Positions 11,801 to 24,000 of a stretch of DNA of 64,000 nt are shown here, piece by piece. The notes below the pieces were generated by a model. It made no database searches, was not told where the DNA came from, and saw nothing but the letters and a program-made list of their open reading frames with translations. Both the position numbers and the translations under genes were made by a program. Numbering within the stretch: the first letter of the stretch is position 1; the number at the start of each line of letters is the position of its first letter. Source of the DNA: Oscheius sp. JU75 (Eukaryota; Nematoda; Chromadorea; Rhabditida; Rhabditidae); assembly GCA_037178855.1 (NCBI GenBank), contig JASJZC010000002.1:3906001-3970000 (forward strand), in the 5' to 3' direction.

Positions 11801-13780
11801 ACCCTTGTTTCCTCTGGCCGTACTTTGCACTACCTGGAGGACATTCATCCTGGCCAAGAAGCTCAAAGAGAATGAGAAGGAGCAAGAAAAGTGCGGTCAG
11901 CTAGCAATGGAAGCCGTCAGTCAAATCAAAACTGTCAAACTTCTCAATCTGCAACGTCCTTTCTATGACAAATTTTGCGATTTGATGGAAGGAACGAGAC
12001 AGTTTCACAAAGAGATCATCTTCACCCAGGTACCCACCAACCATTTTTATTAAAGCGAGTGTCCGGACCTTTTTTCGACCATGAGTTCTGATATAGGCAT
12101 TGTAGAGAAAAATTCGCTGATTACGGAGATGTACTTCTTTTTTTTATCATCGATTATCACCGAAATATAAGCCCGCAAAGTTGCAACTCCAAAACAAAAG
12201 TTACCATTTGCCGAGAAGCTTTCTCGGCAGTATTTGTCAGCCTTGTCTCGACAAGCCACGCGTTTTTTTGGCAAGTCAAGGGTAGTTCCAGAAAAAAGAA
12301 GAATGCTCAGTCAAACTTGTAGCTTCTAGTAGCACGTTGCTCCTTTGTTTCGGGACGAATACTCGAAATAGAAGTTGAATGCATCCCAATTGCTTCAGTA
12401 ACAAATCTACGCTGGTTTAGGACATTCAGTAATCTTCCCCACGGTATGCACTGCCTAGACTAGAGTTTTGCACCCAAAATAGTTCCCAAAGTTACTCTTA
12501 TGGAATGAGGTTGTCTCGTTTTCACTGGTCGAATAAATTGCAGAAACTGAAAGCCAATGCAATCTCGACTTGCTACGACTTGTCAAATCACCTGCATTTT
12601 AACTTTTGCGAACTAGAGAAGGGTCCGGACACTCGCTTTAACTGCATCACAGAGCTGCTCCCAAGGAATCCTGATCTCGATCCACTACTACCTCTACGCC
12701 TTCCTGTACTTGGTCGGTCTTTTCCTCATCCGCTACACCAATGTCGATGCTCAACTCTTCATCAAATCGATGTATCTGATCGGCTGGGGCTCCGGGAGTC
12801 TGGCCACATGGCTCCACTACCAGCCTAACATTCTCAGAGCTACGGCAGCAGCAGAATATGTCTTCGAGATGATCGACGAGGAGCCAGGGATAGATTCAAT
12901 TAGTTCAGAGGGGACCAGACCCGATATCAAAGGCGATGTCACTGTAAGTACTGTGGGTAAACTCAAAGATAATTGAATAACTTCAGATCAAAATTGGAAG
13001 ATTCTCTTATCCAGAACGCAAAGAAGTGGAAGTTTTGAAAGGAGTTTCTATGAGTTTGAGACCGGAAGAAACTGTGGCTCTTGTTGGAGCAAGTGGCTGT
13101 GGAAAGTCGACTATTGTGTCTCTCCTGGAACGACTATACGATCCTCAAAATGGGTCCATCGTATGTTTCAAAAGTATGAGAGGTTAACTGTTCCCAGCAA
13201 ATCGATGGAAATAACATTAGTTCGATCAATATCAGCCACCTCCGATCCCAAATGTCTATTGTATCACAAGAGCCTATCCTCTTTGACATGTCCATTAGGT
13301 TTGGTTTCTTCCGGACAGACAGAGTAACAATTCAGGGACAACATAACCTTTGGTCTACCTCTTCATTCTGTCAGTGAAGATGTGCTGTTCCGAGCGGCTA
13401 ACAATGCCAAAATTCACGATTTCATCGTGTCTCTTCCAAACGGTTACAGCACCCAGGTCAGAGGATCTCAGCTATCGGGAGGTCAGAAGCAGAGGATAGC
13501 CATAGCCCGAGCTCTGATCAGAGAACCGAAGATTCTCATCCTGGACGAGGCTACTTCTGCACTAGACACAGAGTCGGAAAAACATGTCCAATTGGCCTTG
13601 GATCAGGCAAAGAAAGGCCGGTCTTGTCTGGTTATTGCCCATCGACTCTCGACCATTCGGAATGCCCATCAGATTGTTGTAATGGCAGCGGGAACCATCT
13701 TAGAGAAGGGTACACACGAAGAGCTTCTTCAGAAGAAGGGAGTCTATTTCAACCTCGTCGAAAAACAAAAGGAAGTTTAA
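8812..13780 (+). CDS. pgp: P-glycoprotein (ABCB-type efflux transporter), gene 3
   Basis: Complete ABCB gene. The likely start is ATG 8812 ([17 protein letters not shown]) and the stop is TAA 13778-13780. TMD1 is about 8900-10080. NBD1 has Walker [10 protein letters not shown] near 10316, Q-loop VSQEP, LSGGQ near 10742, Walker [13 protein letters not shown] and H-loop [11 protein letters not shown]2 is about 11220-12940. NBD2 has GASGCGKST near 13087, Q-loop VSQEP, LSGGQ near 13470 and [13 protein letters not shown] could follow the frame through all exons without a break, so this copy looks functional. One TMD2 intron contains a TTAA-flanked inverted-repeat element. An AATAAA overlaps the stop region (TTTAATAAAA), implying a very short 3' UTR. 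The upstream in-frame ATG 8705 would add about 36 residues and is less likely. Confidence 0.92.
12050..12641. mobile_element. TTAA-flanked terminal-inverted-repeat element in an intron of P-glycoprotein gene 3
   Basis: A perfect 16-bp inverted repeat, AGCGAGTGTCCGGACC at 12054-12069 and its reverse complement at 12622-12637, bounds 584 bp. Each end abuts TTAA (12050-12053 and 12638-12641), a typical piggyBac-type target duplication. No transposase reading frame lies inside, so it would be a non-autonomous MITE. The arms contain the palindrome GTCCGGAC. The element sits within an intron (about 12029-12650) between TMD2 exons and leaves the splice signals usable. Confidence 0.75.
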
Positions 13781-13891
13781 TAAAAACAGCTTGAGCAAAT
13801 GCAAAACATGAAACAAGACAAGTGATAGGGGCAGTAGAAGAGAGGAAGAGGGAAAAAGAGAGAGGGTGATTGGAAGAAAGACAAAGACCCG

Positions 13892-16149
<2,258 letters not shown>

Positions 16150-17218
16150 ATGGTACAAACTACCACGAGAGGCGACGACGAATCTCTGCATATTGTTCCA
16201 GCAGCAATTAGGGACGACCTATAAAACAGTTACAAGTTTCTAAAAACATCATCCAAGGAAGTGCGTCAATTTGGTCCTGGAGGATGTTAAGAAGCACTGT
16301 GCCTTGACCATTCAAAAGAAGTACCAAGGCCTTTCGGAGTCGTGGCCGAGCTACGTGCTCAACTTGACGATCTGAAGAAGATCATCAGTTTGCCGTCAGT
16401 CAACATCACTTCACCCACCAAGGCTCATCCTCTTCGAATCTACGACTATTGCTTCCTCGGAAACTACTCGGGTGGACAGTAGCATCTTGAAACGATCTGT
16501 CTGCTCTTCGCACTGATGACACGCCCTCCGGACCGAGTTACGCTACTTCGAGTAGCCTTGGAATGGCGCAAAATGAACGTATTGTATGGACTGAAAGAGC
16601 TGCTCGTTGTCGATTAGGCTATTAGGAGGGAGAAGAGATTTGGGAGCAAATCAATGAGGTCTTCAACATCTTGCCACTGGCAGCCGTCTTCGGCTGTGCT
16701 GTTATGGCGGAATGGTCCCGAATCCAGATGATGTGAAGGAGCTGACAGCCTACCGTTTTTGATGATGTTCGGTCGACCCAACTACACTACACAGATATTT
16801 TGGTATTTTGTCCTTTTCAGCCTAAAAAAAACTGTTCAGATATTTTGATGACATCGAATCTGAAGCCGGCCACTATTACGGAGAGGAATCCATTCAGGAA
16901 ATCTACATTGCTTTCAATACTTCGGTCCTGATCATCAGTCACGTTCTTCCGACCGACTACGGCATTTTTGGAACTTTCTGTCGTTTCATCAGGCTCTGTG
17001 AAGCGACCGAGATTCACTGGATGGGATCGAACTGCTCCGCGATGGCCGAGTACTCTTCAGAGGAACAGTTGACCATTTTCGTCATCGATCCAGACGAGAA
17101 ACCAACAAAGGGAAGCACAGGAACGAAAGTCACGTCAGTGACAACGACCGGAACCACGACGACTACGGCAAATGACAGTCCCGAGACGAAGACGGCTCGA
17201 AAAGCCGCAAATAAATGA
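16150..17218 (+). pseudogene. Degenerate PP1-type Ser/Thr phosphatase gene, copy A
   Basis: Conceptual frames follow the PP1 catalytic domain in order but are broken. VVAELRAQLDDLKKIISLP stands where PP1 has GDIHGQ plus the next helix. YDYCFLGNYSGGQ stands for YLFLGDYVDRG and is followed by an in-frame stop. LETICLLFALMTRPPDRVTLLR stands for the segment leading into LRGNHE. GEEIWEQINEVFNILPLAAV matches the PP1 'F..LPLAA' helix. A C-terminal part (about 16840-17218) ends in a Thr/Lys-rich tail. The metal-ligand Asp/His and GNHE residues are lost and several stops and shifts occur, so no phosphatase activity is expected. The last segment is open and AATAAA follows at about 17235. A truncated or diverged transcript cannot be excluded. 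Confidence 0.72.
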
Positions 17219-17234
17219 AACAAATCTAAAGATC

Positions 17235-17240
17235 AATAAA
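17235..17240 (+). terminator. Poly(A) signal after PP1-like copy A
   Basis: AATAAA lies about 17 bp after the last stop of the degenerate PP1-like locus (position accurate to 1-2 bases). Its survival suggests recent decay or continued transcription. Confidence 0.4.
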
Positions 17241-18232
17241 GATTTATACTTTGATTACTATCTTCCTCTTCATTGTCCCTAGTGAGGGACCGTTCCCCAA
17301 CAAAATGTGTCTGCTAACAGCATGGGACTTGACGAGAACCTTTGTGCCCTGTGGCAGGTTCCAATGTATTTTGCCGTGACCCAGTCGACCTTCACTTCCC
17401 GACCCGCCAGGGGTTCGTGTTTTCAGCGAATGATTATCATTTGCTTCGGAATCTTTAGCATCTTTTGGTTTTGAAACTTTTTGTACTTTGTGATAGAATG
17501 AAAAAGGAACCTCATTGTATTAGAAGAAACTGAGCCGAAGTACAGAGCAAGAGGTTTTGACTAACTTCTTTGAGAAAAACCGTTCAAATTTGTTCAGAGT
17601 TCGAGAGGTCAGTATAACAACGCGTGCTCCCAATGAACTCACCTACCCACAATAGTCATACCTGTCTCTATCAATTGATTTTTACACAATTCTTTTGCTT
17701 CTCACACTTCTTGTTACTCTGTCAAGCAGTCCTACTTCTGTTCTTATCACGAATAGTTGTCTTTTTATATATTTTCCTATTTCCTCACCCATCCCTCTCA
17801 TCCTAAACTCTTCAGTAACTCTCACTCTCTGCTTTCGAGACACGGTGTTGACCGGGTGGTCAAGTGGTAAATGTCCACGGTGTTGCCCACAGGACCCGAG
17901 TTCGATTCCTGCCGATGAAGGTGTCAAAACCAAATGTTTGGATGATTGTCAGTGATCACAAATTTCATCTTAGTCACTATCTCTGAGGCTCTTTTTTTTG
18001 TTTCCTGGGAATTCGAAGTTTTTAAGAAGAAGAGCAGTTGTAGCTATTAATCCTAGCTTTCAACATCAGAGAAAGTGATTATATCTGTAAACTGAACATC
18101 AGACTGACGGTTGTTTACGCGAAATCAACGAATCACGCCTCTGTCACCTTTTACCCGCTTCCACACAGCGTTACATCCCAACAACACGTTTTCAGATCAG
18201 TCTTCCGTCATCTCAGAAAAGATTAGTTCAAT
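17241..18232. other. Non-coding interval with a tRNA-like relic
   Basis: Nearly 1 kb without a supported protein gene. The one recognisable item is a tRNA-Gly-like segment near 17849-17916, listed separately. Otherwise it is T-rich and C/T-rich sequence that includes the upstream region of the next gene. Confidence 0.45.
17849..17916 (+). repeat. Degenerate tRNA-Gly-like sequence (tRNA pseudogene or SINE head)
   Basis: The segment resembles eukaryotic tRNA-Gly over its length. It has an A-box-like GGTGGTCAAGTGGTAAATG and a B-box-like GAGTTCGATTCCT followed by GCCGATG. The acceptor and T stems do not pair well (CCGAG against CCTGC) and the anticodon stem is disrupted. It is therefore probably a decayed tRNA or the head of a tRNA-derived short interspersed repeat, not a working tRNA. 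Confidence 0.45.
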
Positions 18233-19555
18233 ATGTTACGACCTGTCCTCTTCCTTATCTCCATATTCAGTATAACAGGTAGTTTTGACAGCAAACATCT
18301 GACTTCAAAAGAACAGAATCCGTCTCGGACAAGGAATATCTGACAACTTTGGCTTGTAAGAAGAACCCAAAGTTGGCATTTTGTATACAAAGAGAAGTCC
18401 GAAAAGCGGACGAGGCTGATCCAGAGTGTACGTTGCAAAGCAGATTCCTAACCCATGGTTTAGTGATAATCCCGCCACCAATGCCCAAAGATCTGAAGCA
18501 AGTCAGACGGAAGGACGTCATTTCTGAGACGGACGAGGCTTTCAAGGAGCATGCTGAGCAACAGAGGAAGATCCCCAATGATCTCAAGGCACTACAGCTG
18601 AAATGTGCTAGGTTTGCGAGGATCGTCTACGAGGTAAATGTTGATATGTTACTTGTAGACAAGAGATTCAGAACTGCCAGCCAAAAAAGATGACAGAGGA
18701 ACACAAGCCGAGGTGTACAGCCTATTTCCGAGACTGTGCTCCTTTTATTCCCAAAGCTGATCCCTTGGCGGCTGTAGGGAATGCCTTCTCCTCAAATGTG
18801 AGTCTTGAAATGAGGGAATGTCTAGATTCACAGGTTTTCTCTGTCACTTTCCTCCAGTTCCTGACTAACTGGCTTTCATATCCTTACAAGGACTGTATTC
18901 AGGTCGGAATAAACTTGGCCACAATTGACGTGAAGGGTATCCCGTACTACCCGGTCAACGAAGAGGGAGCTGTCGGTGTCGGAGTTGGCCTCAACGCTCC
19001 TTTTGGTTCATGGGGTGGAGGGTACTCTGACCACGTTGGAGTCAGGTAAACACTTTTTTCATATTGAATGAGCATTCTCTTCAGAGACTACTGGAACCAA
19101 CATCAGGAAGTCGGGGCCAATTGGGTTGAGGGAAAGTACGGATACAAGAACGGGTGGTCAGTTCCGTTGGTTCAGTCTCTCGGAGTCGAAGGAGGTCAAC
19201 ATAACACGGTTTCTGTTCCTCTAACAGGCAGAAATGCCGGAACTGTGATGGTCGACAATGGGTACAATGTGAGTCTCTTGACTCTCTCCCATCTTCATCA
19301 TTTTCACTGACGAAGACTGTCACCTTGAAATGACTCTTACGTATCAACTCGCATCAGTGCTTCCTTGATGTCATCTTCTATTTTTAGGTCGGAGGATACT
19401 ATGGACACAATGATCACGTCGGTGTCGACCCTCGCCACGGAGACGTCCAACACACCTTTGGAGTCGGCTCACCGTTCGTGAATGCCGGTTTCATGACCGG
19501 TCAAGCCGTAGCCTTTCCGGGATTGGACGTCTGGGAGCGTGCTCTCGGGAAATGA
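18233..19555 (+). CDS. Secreted Cys-containing, Gly-rich protein of unknown function
   Basis: The start is ATG 18233 (MLRPVLFLISIFSIT), a plausible signal peptide, and the stop is TGA 19553-19555. After a first short intron, a Cys-spaced region reads LACKKNPKLAFC, then DPECTLQ, LKCARF, NCQPKK, KPRCTAYFRDCAPF and KDCIQ, so it is probably disulfide-bonded. The C-terminal third is rich in Gly, His, Val and Asn, with repeated motifs such as GGGYSDHVGVRDYW and GGYYGHNDHVGVDPRHGD. Introns are short except one of about 115 bp near 19270-19387. The join near 18635-18666 fits frame only with an acceptor at AAGAG or a similar site, so the local model is uncertain. I do not recognise the family. An extracellular or cuticle-associated role is inferred from the signal peptide and composition only. 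AATAAA follows near 19616. Confidence 0.75.
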
Positions 19556-21055
19556 GAAGCGGGAGGAAGTCATCAGTGCATGTTATCTCCTAACTGGGTC
19601 ATATTGATCTGTAAGAATAAATATTCTTTGCTCCGATACCTCTCTTTAGGCAAAAAGAGTACTAGTTATGATAACCTCGTCTTCCAGTCGAGCAGGCATC
19701 ATAAATCAGTCAAAAGGGTCTCACCCATGCAAAAAGAGTCGCCCGCTCTTCGGCGAGTCATGTTTGCTCTTTCCCCAGCTGTGTCAATCGATTCGGCATA
19801 CGAGAATCCATGTCCAGCGACTGATTTACATCCTGTTCTCTGCTCTGTGCATAAAGAGGGGAGGGCAGAAAACAAAGTGGCGCCAGTCTCAATTATTTGG
19901 AAGCCCCTTCATTACGTCGCCCCGCTCAGTCCTTCTCTTTTTTCGAGACTAATTTGGAGCTTTTTCTGTCGTTCTCCAGACACGAGCTAACTGATGTTTT
20001 GATCAGAACAGTCAGTATCCTGAAACTAGACATTTCCAATCTCGGCGTTGAGTCATTCTGTCTCCTTTCGGTCTGTTGGCAATCGTTCTCCCACCAGACT
20101 TTACTGTTCGTCGTTTTCCAAAGGTAAAAAGTGTACGTTTTTCCCACAATCGAAAGAACGTTATTGACCTTGACGGAGGAAAGGTTGATTGTTTTGCATC
20201 TTCTGACTGACATCTGGTTCCTGACTCACTAACTGCCGGGCACTTGACTTTTTTAATAGAAAATATGGAAATCTCTAAAGAAATCTGACAAATTTGAGTG
20301 AAACGAAATGCTACACATATTTGTTTGGTTGTTTGTGGTCCACGGGTTGAGGGCAATCGATCCCTGTCCGACATTCGGCATTCCGGCTGTTTTTGGTATT
20401 TTCCTCTTCCTTCCTACGGCTTCCGGTATTACTCATATTGCTTAGCCTAGTTTTCTGAAGGGAAATTAGAAATTGACCCGATATCTAGGCGGTTCCTGAT
20501 CTCAGTGATCGTGCAACAATAATTCTTCCGCTCAGATTCATAAATTACGAGTGAATTCAATTATTTGGGTTCAAGACAGCTTCTGTTCTCTCATTTGCAC
20601 TTTAATACATGCCCTTCACTGTTGGATTTAATCTTTTGCAAAAGTTTCGCAGGAAAAAGCTCTCTAGCAAATAAAATTCAAACTCTCGCGGTTTCCAAAC
20701 TTTAAATTCAAAGACGGCAAATTTGAATGGAAGAAACAGCTGAATTTCTTGATTTTCTCTTTTTCTGAACCTTATTGACCCTTTTTTTAATGCTTCTGCA
20801 CAAAAAGTATAAGTTTGACTGTCAACTGCTCTTAGAAAAAAATACAAGTCGTCAACATCAAAAATCCGTTCCACTATAAATCTTTCCGCTCTTTGTCCCA
20901 TGCTCTCCTGGGACACGGGCTGAAATCTTTTTGGCCGATCAACTTTTGCTCGCTCTCTGCCAAAAAGCTTGTTTTGGCATCTTTCTTCCACAAATTTGCC
21001 TTTAATAACTTTCTCACCCCTTTACGTTTTCTCTCAATTTTCAATGTGATTTCAG
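19556..21055. other. Intergenic region upstream of phospholipase D; no gene seen
   Basis: About 1.5 kb. Open frames up to 136 codons (19580-19990) occur, but they overlap in different frames and match no family I know. The last 20 bases form a pyrimidine-rich acceptor ending TTTCAG directly before the PLD start codon. Confidence 0.5.
21042..21055 (+). promoter_or_regulatory. Probable trans-splice acceptor at the PLD start codon
   Basis: The sequence GTGATTTCAG immediately precedes ATG 21056, with no upstream coding exon. In nematodes this arrangement is typical of a spliced-leader acceptor, and it supports the chosen start. Confidence 0.6.
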
Positions 21056-24000
21056 ATGAACGGCGTGGCGCCGGCAACTCTTCAGTCATCACAGCAGCCG
21101 CCGCCGTCTTCACTGAAGCTAGAAGACGGCGTTCCCGCCGTAGGAAGGACGATAGAAGTCAATGAGGTAAGATTTTGTGTATTTATTACGTTCGAGACGG
21201 AATAACGGCCCTCACAGCTGGTTTAGACTCGTAATTTCGGTCGTATAGGCTATCATTGGCTTCTTTTTTGTTGATATATTTCGACCCTATGGTGAAGAGT
21301 TATTGTGCTTGTACCAGAAAGTGCTTGAAGTTACAACATATTTTCAGGTGACCTCGCCGGATTCGCTCAAATACGACGAAGAGGAGGAGGAAGAGGAATC
21401 CGAAAGCTCCGATGATGACGAAATCCAGTACTGCGACTGCATTGCCGTTGCCCTGTCCAAAAGTCTACCAGGAACTCCGGGAAAGAAAGGTAACCCCCTT
21501 ATTCTCCTTTTACAAGGCAAAATTAGGAATCATTCCGTACACATCGATCTACGAAACACAAGCAGAGGCCCGTAAACGCGGCTACTGGATCCCGGGAGTG
21601 CCCGTCAACGCCAAAATCATCAAAGTGGAGAAGAACACGGATAGCGGCATTCATTTCATCAATACCCTCAAGTAGGATTGATGTTTCTTCATGTAGGAAA
21701 AAATATGACAGATATACGATCGAGCTGGAACACGGCAAATTCAAATGGAGCGTCATTCGCAATTACAAGGACTTCACGCTTCTAAACAACCGTCTAATGG
21801 CTCACAGGGCAGCCGAGAGGATACGAGCGCCTGTCAGAAGGTAATTCTAAGCTTTTGTTAAAGGCCTGATTTGGGAAACTACTATTTCTCAGTAGAAGAG
21901 ATAAACAGTTTAATGTATTCCAACAAAAACAATTTGTTTTAATCGTCAAAAGGTCAAAAAGTTTTTGAGAAATGCTAACAGCAAGTTTTTCACTTATTTT
22001 GCCTTCATTTTGAGTCAGATTAACAGCCTGTTGTGCTCGTTTTGGACTCGGCTCTTCACTGTATACTCACAGATTTCCTTCTCAGAACTAACCGCTTGAT
22101 GTTTCTCTCAATTCAGATTGCGTGGACATCCGAAAGTTGTCGAGTAAGTTTCGTGTGTGCAATATAACAGATTACGAAGATGATTGTCGTTTCAAGAGCA
22201 CGGTGTGGCCTTGCAAAATGTTTGATCATAGCGTGTGAAAGTAACGGTGTCGCATGGAATTAAGCACTAATATCATACTCGTCCGCTTTATGTTATTTTC
22301 TTGCTATTTCAATGTGTATTAAAATCATTTCAGAGCCCAAGAGCGCGTGGACTCGTTCCTCGAAGGAATGGGCGTCGACATCATATCGGATCACAAGGAG
22401 GACTGTCCCTATTACAAAAAACAACACAGGAAGAAGACTACCAAGGTTTGTTATCTCGTTACTTAAAATTCTAGTCAAAACCTCATAGATGCAGCTTCTG
22501 AAACGAGAGGCGGACAATCTGGGAGGGGAGAATTCCCAAAGACGATCACACAATGGGACAGTCGCTCCGCTGGCTCTGACCGAGAGTCCACTGACGCCGC
22601 CTGAGGATGAAATACAGACGCAGCGAATCAGCATGGACGAGGCAGTTCAGTGTAGGCTCTTTTCTTGCTTCAAAACATTACAAGATTAGCTGGAATCCTC
22701 CAAGACTCCTCGAGCGGCACAACGAGAAATTCCGAGCCTCCGGCGAAACGAACCGGTCGGACAATGGCTTCCGTGGAGGAGGAGAGACCAGAAGTCGAAG
22801 AGGTGCTTACTTTTTTTAAAACTATTTTGAACACTGGGTAGAAGCATGACTTCTCTTTTTAATAATCTTTCTCACAGGAAGGGCAATGGCACGAGAGCGA
22901 TGCTCGCAATCTCCTACTCCCGGTATATTCTCCGTTTCGATAACCGCATGTCCTATCACTCTTTCTCTGTCTATCTCTCTCTAATCTTTCTAGCATGTTC
23001 GTTGTCCATTTACTCTATAACAATCGCCATAACTCTAAGAGATCTCTGACTGGCTTCACTTTCAAATGTCGTCGTGATACTACGGCCTGATTTCTTCTAT
23101 ATTCTCTTAAAATGAATTTCAGAACAGTACGAAGAAGCCGAAGACACGGACGAGGAAAAAACACACGCTGCCGCCGTTTCCTCGCCTTCCCGACTATATG
23201 GTGACCGACATCGAATCGAGAAAGGAACAGCTCGAAAACTGGTTACAGATGCTGCTCCATATTCCCATCAACAGAAACCATCACGAGACGGTACTTTTAT
23301 TTCCGTTTTGTGGCCGTAAAAACGAAGTTTAGGCAGAATTTCTCGAGATTAGTCGCTTCTCTTTCGTAAACGATCTCGGCGGGAAACATACAGAAGGATT
23401 TGTCAAGAAGCGACCCGGTGGATCGCGAGTCTTTCTCGGCTGTCGACAGTTCTGTGTCCGATATCTGGTCCCGTGGAGCAAGCGATGGCTCATGGTCCGC
23501 GACTCCTTCGTCGCCTATATGGACCACAGGACGGAGCAGATTCGGATGGTTCTCTTGATGGACAAGGACTTCAAAGTGGCCGCGGGCGGACGGGAAGCCG
23601 AAGGCATACCCACCGGTCTCATCATTACAAATGCTCAACAGTTGGTCTTAACTTGTACTGTAAAATATAAAGAAATTAAGTGAACTCCACCTGAAATGCC
23701 GAAGAATACAAGACACGACTCTCTGGAAGCAGATTATCGAGCAGTCGATGGCCAGTCAAATGGGCAACATCTGGATTCAGCCCCACCGCTTCGCATCCTC
23801 CTTCCCGGTCCGCGAGAATGCCTACGGAAAGTGGTTCGTGGACGCGCGAGAGTACATGAGCTTCGCCGCGGATATGATGGAACTGGCTCGCGAGGAGATC
23901 TTCATCGCCGACTGGTGGCTCAGTCCGGAAATATACATGAAGCGGCCTGCCCTGGCCGGAACAAAATGGCGTCTGGATCAGATCCTGCAGCGGAAGGCCG

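Noticed and set aside
19580-19990. A 136-codon plus-strand open frame after the secreted protein gene
   Set aside because: No start context, motif or partner exon. An overlapping frame of similar length exists at 19668-19952. Cys/His spacing in that second frame briefly suggested a zinc finger, but the pattern is incomplete.
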